Notes under the pieces: model-generated
Told to the model about the DNA's origin: nothing
The model's database searches: none
The model's input: only the letters and a program-made list of their open reading frames with translations
Made by a program: the position numbers and the translations under genes
NCBI GenBank assembly: GCA_964447605.1
Contig: CAYUTA010000015.1
Location: 1-52,569, forward strand
Direction: 5' to 3'
DNA: 52,569 bases
Source: CAYUTA01 sp964447605
GTDB taxonomy: Bacteria > Bacillota > Clostridia > Christensenellales > CAG-138
Shown: in pieces, positions 49,020 to 52,569 of the stretch
Layout of the letters: every line of letters begins with the position of its first letter
Numbering within the stretch: the first letter of the stretch is position 1

Positions 49020-50027
49020 ATGAGACAGTACAAAATTGCAGTGGTCGGCGCAACGGGCATGGTCGGCAGAAAATTTTTGCAGGTGCTGGAAGAGCGCAAG
49101 CTTCCCGCATCGGAATATGTGTTGTTTGCTTCCGCAAGAAGCGCCGGCAGTACACTGGAATTCATGGGCATGACCTACACCGTGCAGGAATTAACAGAAT
49201 CCGCTTTTGACGGACTTGGCGTTGATATTGCGCTGTTTTCCGCAGGCGGCGGCACCTCCGCCAAATTCGCGCCCATCGTGGCCGCTTCCGGAGCTGTCGT
49301 GGTCGACAACTCCAGCCAATGGCGCATGGATCCGGACGTGCCGCTCGTCGTCCCCGAGGTCAATCCGGAGGCGATTTCCGGATACAGGAAAAAGGGCATC
49401 ATCGCCAACCCCAACTGTTCCACCATCCAGGCGATGGTTCCGCTCAGACCGCTTGCCGACAAGTACGGCTTAAAGCGTGTTATTTACTCAACCTACCAGG
49501 CTGTCTCCGGCGCCGGCCAGAAGGGCTATATGGACCTGGAAAACGGGCTCCGAGGCGAGGCGCCGCAGAAGTTTCCACACCCCATTGCCGGCAACTGTCT
49601 GCCGCATATCGACGTGTTCCTGGAAAACGGCTATACCAAGGAAGAATGGAAGATGGTCGAGGAAACGCGCAAAATCCTGTCCCTGCCCCAGCTTGGCGTG
49701 ACCGCGACCACCGTGCGTGTGCCGGTGTATCACGGCCACAGCGAAAGCATCAATGTCGAACTTGAAAGACCGTTTGTGTTGGCGGATATCCGCGCGCTCT
49801 GGGAAGCGACCAAAGGGTTGCTCGTGCGTGACGACCCGGCCAACAACGCCTATCCGATGGCCATCGAGGCCGCGGATACCGACCCCGTCTATGTGGGCCG
49901 TCTGCGCCGTGATTTCTCCGTGGAAAACGGCATCAACTTCTGGTGCGTGGCCGACAATATCCGTAAGGGCGCGGCAACCAACGCCGTGCAGATTGCGGAG
50001 GAACTCATCCGTCAATGGGAGGCATAG
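49020..50027 (+). CDS. asd: Aspartate-semialdehyde dehydrogenase
   Basis: A 335-residue NADP-dependent enzyme that reduces aspartyl phosphate to aspartate semialdehyde, the branch point to lysine/diaminopimelate, threonine and methionine. Motifs are VVGATGMVGRKFLQVL (nucleotide loop), FSAGGGTSAKFAP, VVDNSSQWRMDPDVPL, the catalytic Cys in IANPNCSTIQAMV, and the VSGAGQKG loop with the active-site region KFPHPIAGNCLPHID. Standard length. It heads the asd-dapA-dapB operon; dapA starts 4 nt after its stop. Confidence 0.97.
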   Translation: MRQYKIAVVGATGMVGRKFLQVLEERKLPASEYVLFASARSAGSTLEFMGMTYTVQELTESAFDGLGVDIALFSAGGGTSAKFAPIVAASGAVVVDNSSQWRMDPDVPLVVPEVNPEAISGYRKKGIIANPNCSTIQAMVPLRPLADKYGLKRVIYSTYQAVSGAGQKGYMDLENGLRGEAPQKFPHPIAGNCLPHIDVFLENGYTKEEWKMVEETRKILSLPQLGVTATTVRVPVYHGHSESINVELERPFVLADIRALWEATKGLLVRDDPANNAYPMAIEAADTDPVYVGRLRRDFSVENGINFWCVADNIRKGAATNAVQIAEELIRQWEA

Positions 50028-50030
50028 GAT

Positions 50031-50906
50031 ATGTCGATTTTTCAGGGTTCCGGCGTAGCGATCGTCACGCCGTTTCAAAACGGCTCGATCGATTTTACAG
50101 CGTTTACGCGGCTGATTGAGCTGCAGATTGCCAGCGGCAGCGACGCCATCGTCTGCTGCGCGACCACGGGCGAGGCCCCGACGCTCACGACCGACGAAAA
50201 GCTTGCAATTATCCAGTTCGTCGTGGAGCGCGTCAACGGACGCATGCCCGTTATCGCCAGCACCGGCGGCAACAGCACCGCTTCCGTCATCGAACAAAGC
50301 AAGTCCGCCGAGGCCATCGGCGTAGACGGTCTGCTGGTCGTTACTCCCTACTATAACAAAACCACGCAGGACGGACTTGTCGCACACTATACGGCCGTCG
50401 CCGACAGCGTGGATATCCCCATCATTGTGTACAACGTGCCCGGCCGCACCGGATTGAACATCCTGCCAGCGACAATGGCGCGCATGCTCAAACATGAAAA
50501 TATCGTCGGCACCAAGGAGGCCAGCGGCAATATCGAGCAGATTGTCAACCTGGCCGCGCTATGCCCGGACTGCGACATCTACAGCGGCAACGACGACCAC
50601 GTGCTGCCGGTGCTCAGCATGGGCGGCAGGGGCGTAATCTCTACGATTGCAAACGTTATGCCGAGCGCAATGCATGCGCTGTGCGAAGCGTTTTTCAAAG
50701 GCGACACGGCCCGTGCGCGCGCCATCCAGTTTGAGATGATCCCGCTTTGGAAAGCGGCGTTCTGCGAGGTTAACCCCATCCCCGTCAAGGCCATGATGGG
50801 ATTGATGCGCCTGTGCGAGCCGGATGTGCGGCTGCCGCTCGTCGCTCCGTCGCGCGAGAGCATGTATCTGATCGAGGAAACCCTCAGGGCCTACCGGCTG
50901 ATCTAG
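50031..50906 (+). CDS. dapA: 4-Hydroxy-tetrahydrodipicolinate synthase
   Basis: A 291-residue TIM-barrel aldolase that condenses pyruvate and aspartate semialdehyde. Motifs are GSGVAIVTPF, CCATTGEAPTLT (Thr pair of the proton relay), VTPYYNKTTQDGLVAHY (active Tyr), the Schiff-base Lys in VGTKEASGN, and YSGNDDHVLPVLSMGG. Standard length. GGAGG lies within the asd end, 9 nt before the ATG. The dapB gene follows after 15 nt. Confidence 0.97.
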   Translation: MSIFQGSGVAIVTPFQNGSIDFTAFTRLIELQIASGSDAIVCCATTGEAPTLTTDEKLAIIQFVVERVNGRMPVIASTGGNSTASVIEQSKSAEAIGVDGLLVVTPYYNKTTQDGLVAHYTAVADSVDIPIIVYNVPGRTGLNILPATMARMLKHENIVGTKEASGNIEQIVNLAALCPDCDIYSGNDDHVLPVLSMGGRGVISTIANVMPSAMHALCEAFFKGDTARARAIQFEMIPLWKAAFCEVNPIPVKAMMGLMRLCEPDVRLPLVAPSRESMYLIEETLRAYRLI

Positions 50907-50921
50907 CGGATTGGAGGTTGT

Positions 50922-52148
50922 ATGCTCTCGATATTGATCAATGGAATCTGCGGTCAAATGGGCCGCGCCGTCTACGTTGCCTGCACCGCGTCGGACGGCG
51001 CGTTTTCTCCTGTTGCGGGCGTGGATAAATGCGCGGATGCAGCGGATTTTGCCTGTCCGGTTTATTCTTCTATTTCAGATGTGCATGAGCATGTGGATGC
51101 GATCGTCGACTTCACCGTACCCGCCGCGTTGCCCGAACTGCTACGCTTCGCCCAGCGGAAAAAACTCCCGCTCATAATTGGAACGACGGGCCTGACCGAG
51201 CGCGACCTGCGGCTGATTCAGACTGCAGCCGAGCGTATCCCCATTTTTCAGACCGGCAATATGTCGCTTGGCGTAAATTTGCAGCTGGCGTTGGCCAAGA
51301 CGGCCGCTGCCGCGCTTGGCAGCGACTTTGACGTGGAAATCATCGAAAAGCACCACCGCAAAAAAATTGACGCGCCCAGCGGCACAGCGCTGATGCTGGC
51401 CGATTGCATCGCTTCGCAGCATGCCGGCGGACTTGATTATGCTTATGGCAGGCGCGAGAAAAACAAACGCCGGGCCGACGACGAACTGGGCATCCATTCC
51501 ATCCGCGGCGGTACCGTCGTCGGCGAGCATGAGGTGCTATTCATCGGCAACGATGAAATTGTCGGGATTGCGCACAAGGCCTATAGCAAGCAGGTGTTTG
51601 CACGCGGCGCGCTGCGTGCCGCACGGTATTTGCAGGGTAAGAAGCCCGGAGTGTATAACATGCAAAACATCGTGACCGAGCACGATATCGCTTCGCACGT
51701 TTATACGCACGAGGAGCAGGCGGTGGTTACGCTCTCCGGTGCGCCGGGCAGCAGCACCGGGCGCGTGTTCGAACAAATCGCCCGGCGCGGGGTGAACGTA
51801 GACATGATTGCCATGACGCTATCGGGAGAAAACGAGGTATGTATCGGCTTTTCCTGCGCGCAGTCGCAACTTGCCGACGCGGTGGACGCGCTGCGACCGC
51901 TGCAGTCCGAATATCCGGCGATTTATTTGCGTACACATGCGGACGTGGTTAAACTCACGGTTGAGGGATCGGGCATGGCGCTGCACCACGGCGTCGCTTC
52001 GCAACTCCTTTCCGTGCTCTCCGACGCGGGCATCCATGTGCAGCTCATCACCACCAGTGAAACCAAAATCGAACTGTGCGTAGACGCCATCGACGCAATT
52101 CAAGCCGTGGCCGAAGTGCGTGAAAAGCTCCTGCACGAACTGCCGTGA
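50922..52148 (+). CDS. dapB: 4-Hydroxy-tetrahydrodipicolinate reductase fused to a tandem ACT region
   Basis: A 408-residue fusion. Residues 1-250 are a complete DapB: nucleotide loop INGICGQMGRAVY, VDFTVPAALPELL, IIGTTGLTERD, and catalytic EKHHRKKIDAPSGTA (142-156). It reduces hydroxy-tetrahydrodipicolinate with NAD(P)H. Residues about 262-408 match the regulatory end of aspartokinase: a first ACT (about 266-335; VTLSGAPGSSTGRVFEQIA) and a second (about 343-405) with VEGSGMALHHGVASQLLSVL and VQLITTSETKIELCVD. In aspartokinase these domains bind lysine or threonine. No aspartokinase catalytic domain is present. Standard DapB has about 250-270 residues and no ACT. The frame is continuous across the junction. 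Feedback control of DapB by lysine is the natural inference. A GGAGG lies 6 nt before the ATG. Confidence 0.93.
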   Translation: MLSILINGICGQMGRAVYVACTASDGAFSPVAGVDKCADAADFACPVYSSISDVHEHVDAIVDFTVPAALPELLRFAQRKKLPLIIGTTGLTERDLRLIQTAAERIPIFQTGNMSLGVNLQLALAKTAAAALGSDFDVEIIEKHHRKKIDAPSGTALMLADCIASQHAGGLDYAYGRREKNKRRADDELGIHSIRGGTVVGEHEVLFIGNDEIVGIAHKAYSKQVFARGALRAARYLQGKKPGVYNMQNIVTEHDIASHVYTHEEQAVVTLSGAPGSSTGRVFEQIARRGVNVDMIAMTLSGENEVCIGFSCAQSQLADAVDALRPLQSEYPAIYLRTHADVVKLTVEGSGMALHHGVASQLLSVLSDAGIHVQLITTSETKIELCVDAIDAIQAVAEVREKLLHELP

Positions 52149-52210
52149 CGCGGGTTTGATTCCACTCACCGCCCTTTTCAGACCCTACGCCATCTCCCGT
52201 GCCGATTCCC

Positions 52211-52569
52211 ATGCCAACGGCAACGCCGACAGCTTCTTTCTCGGCAAGCCCAACCGCTATGGCAAAGCCCGTCACGGCAAAACAGGGTGATACGTTCTGT
52301 ACCCTCACCGTCAATGGCACGGATATTCCTGTACGGTACGGTGTAGAAGAAAAAACGCTTGAAAAGTCCCCGGGCTTCCTCCCGTCCTCGGCGTTGCCGG
52401 GGACGGAGGGAACGTGCGCCATCTATGGACATCGCAACCGCAATCATTTCAAGGCGCTGCAAAATGCGGAGATTGGAGATAGCATCACAGTTACGATGGC
52501 TGACGACACAACCTATACCTACGCTATTACCGACATCACGATATATGAAAGCGCCTCGGACTGGACGCT
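52211..52569 (+). CDS. Sortase-family protein, runs off the window; N-terminal anchor not found
   Basis: The frame reads a Pro/Thr/Ser spacer (PTATPTASFSASPTAM) and then a sortase domain: LPSSALPGTEGTCAIYGHRN with the catalytic His in GHRN, HFKALQNAEIGDSITV and TYAITDITIY. The catalytic Cys lies beyond the end of the window. Sortases are membrane-anchored transpeptidases that attach proteins to peptidoglycan. Here the frame is closed by a TGA at 52157-52159, and no signal anchor precedes the spacer. GTG 52199 or ATG 52211 would be the only starts and would give a protein without a membrane segment. It may be N-terminally truncated. The stop of dapB is only 62 nt upstream. Confidence 0.75.
   Translation, partial: MPTATPTASFSASPTAMAKPVTAKQGDTFCTLTVNGTDIPVRYGVEEKTLEKSPGFLPSSALPGTEGTCAIYGHRNRNHFKALQNAEIGDSITVTMADDTTYTYAITDITIYESASDWT

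Overview
The window looks like chromosome from an endospore-forming Firmicute of the class Clostridia, with fairly GC-rich DNA. The evidence is a YabP/YabQ/DivIC sporulation-division cluster, a clostridial-type ECF transporter module, mannose-type and ascorbate-type PTS systems, a TnpV transposon remnant, a zinc-type L31 and AGGAGG-like ribosome binding sites. Genus and species cannot be named from this sequence. There is no rRNA, CRISPR array or complete insertion sequence, and one tRNA (Glu, CTC).

Layout. 1-2.3 kb: a membrane diguanylate cyclase broken by one in-frame TGA, then rpmE. 2.3-6.5 kb: rho, carrying a long (GGYQQ)n insertion, diverges from yabP-yabQ-divIC and a Ppx/GppA phosphatase. 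6.6-12.8 kb: a response regulator-histidine kinase-HtrA operon diverges from a VanW/G5 lipoprotein and an aberrant Lgt-like membrane protein. 12.9-16.7 kb: nicotinate phosphoribosyltransferase, a small lipoprotein and a 5'-nucleotidase lipoprotein. 16.8-18.3 kb: a decayed zone with a dispersed repeat, a truncated acetyltransferase, yjbQ, tRNA-Glu and a frameshifted tnpV remnant. 18.3-24.1 kb: a Crp/Fnr regulator facing an ECF S component, then a complete ECF operon (A1-A2-T-S-methyltransferase) divergent from a His-rich CsoR-type repressor. 24.2-28.1 kb: a second repeat copy, then an 889-residue Fe-S/FAD oxidoreductase divergent from a FadR-type GntR regulator, with matching operators downstream of both promoters.

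28.2-39.7 kb: a GT2 glycosyltransferase, a remnant of a peptide-transport permease, and then a large amino-sugar locus. A HutC-type GntR gene leads a mannose-type PTS (EIIA, EIIB, fused EIIC-EIID) and NanE on the minus strand. The plus strand carries an ascorbate-type PTS (EIIA, EIIB, EIIC), a SIS-domain isomerase, NagA, HPr and Enzyme I. The locus therefore encodes its own complete phosphoryl relay from PEP to two different permeases, and enzymes converging on GlcNAc-6-P and GlcN-6-P.

40.1-46.9 kb: a minus-strand housekeeping run (RluA-type pseudouridine synthase, cofactor-independent phosphoglycerate mutase, THUMP methyltransferase, TPR protein, Hsp33, methyltransferase). 47.1-52.1 kb: a DRE-TIM acyltransferase resembling Re-citrate synthase behind a near-consensus promoter, a third repeat copy, and the lysine/diaminopimelate genes asd-dapA-dapB. 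The dapB product is fused to a tandem ACT region of aspartokinase type. The window ends inside a sortase that appears to lack its membrane anchor.

The most unusual items are the DapB-ACT fusion, the repeat-expanded Rho, the self-contained dual-PTS locus, the modular dispersed repeat (three copies) and the FadR-controlled multi-cluster oxidoreductase.
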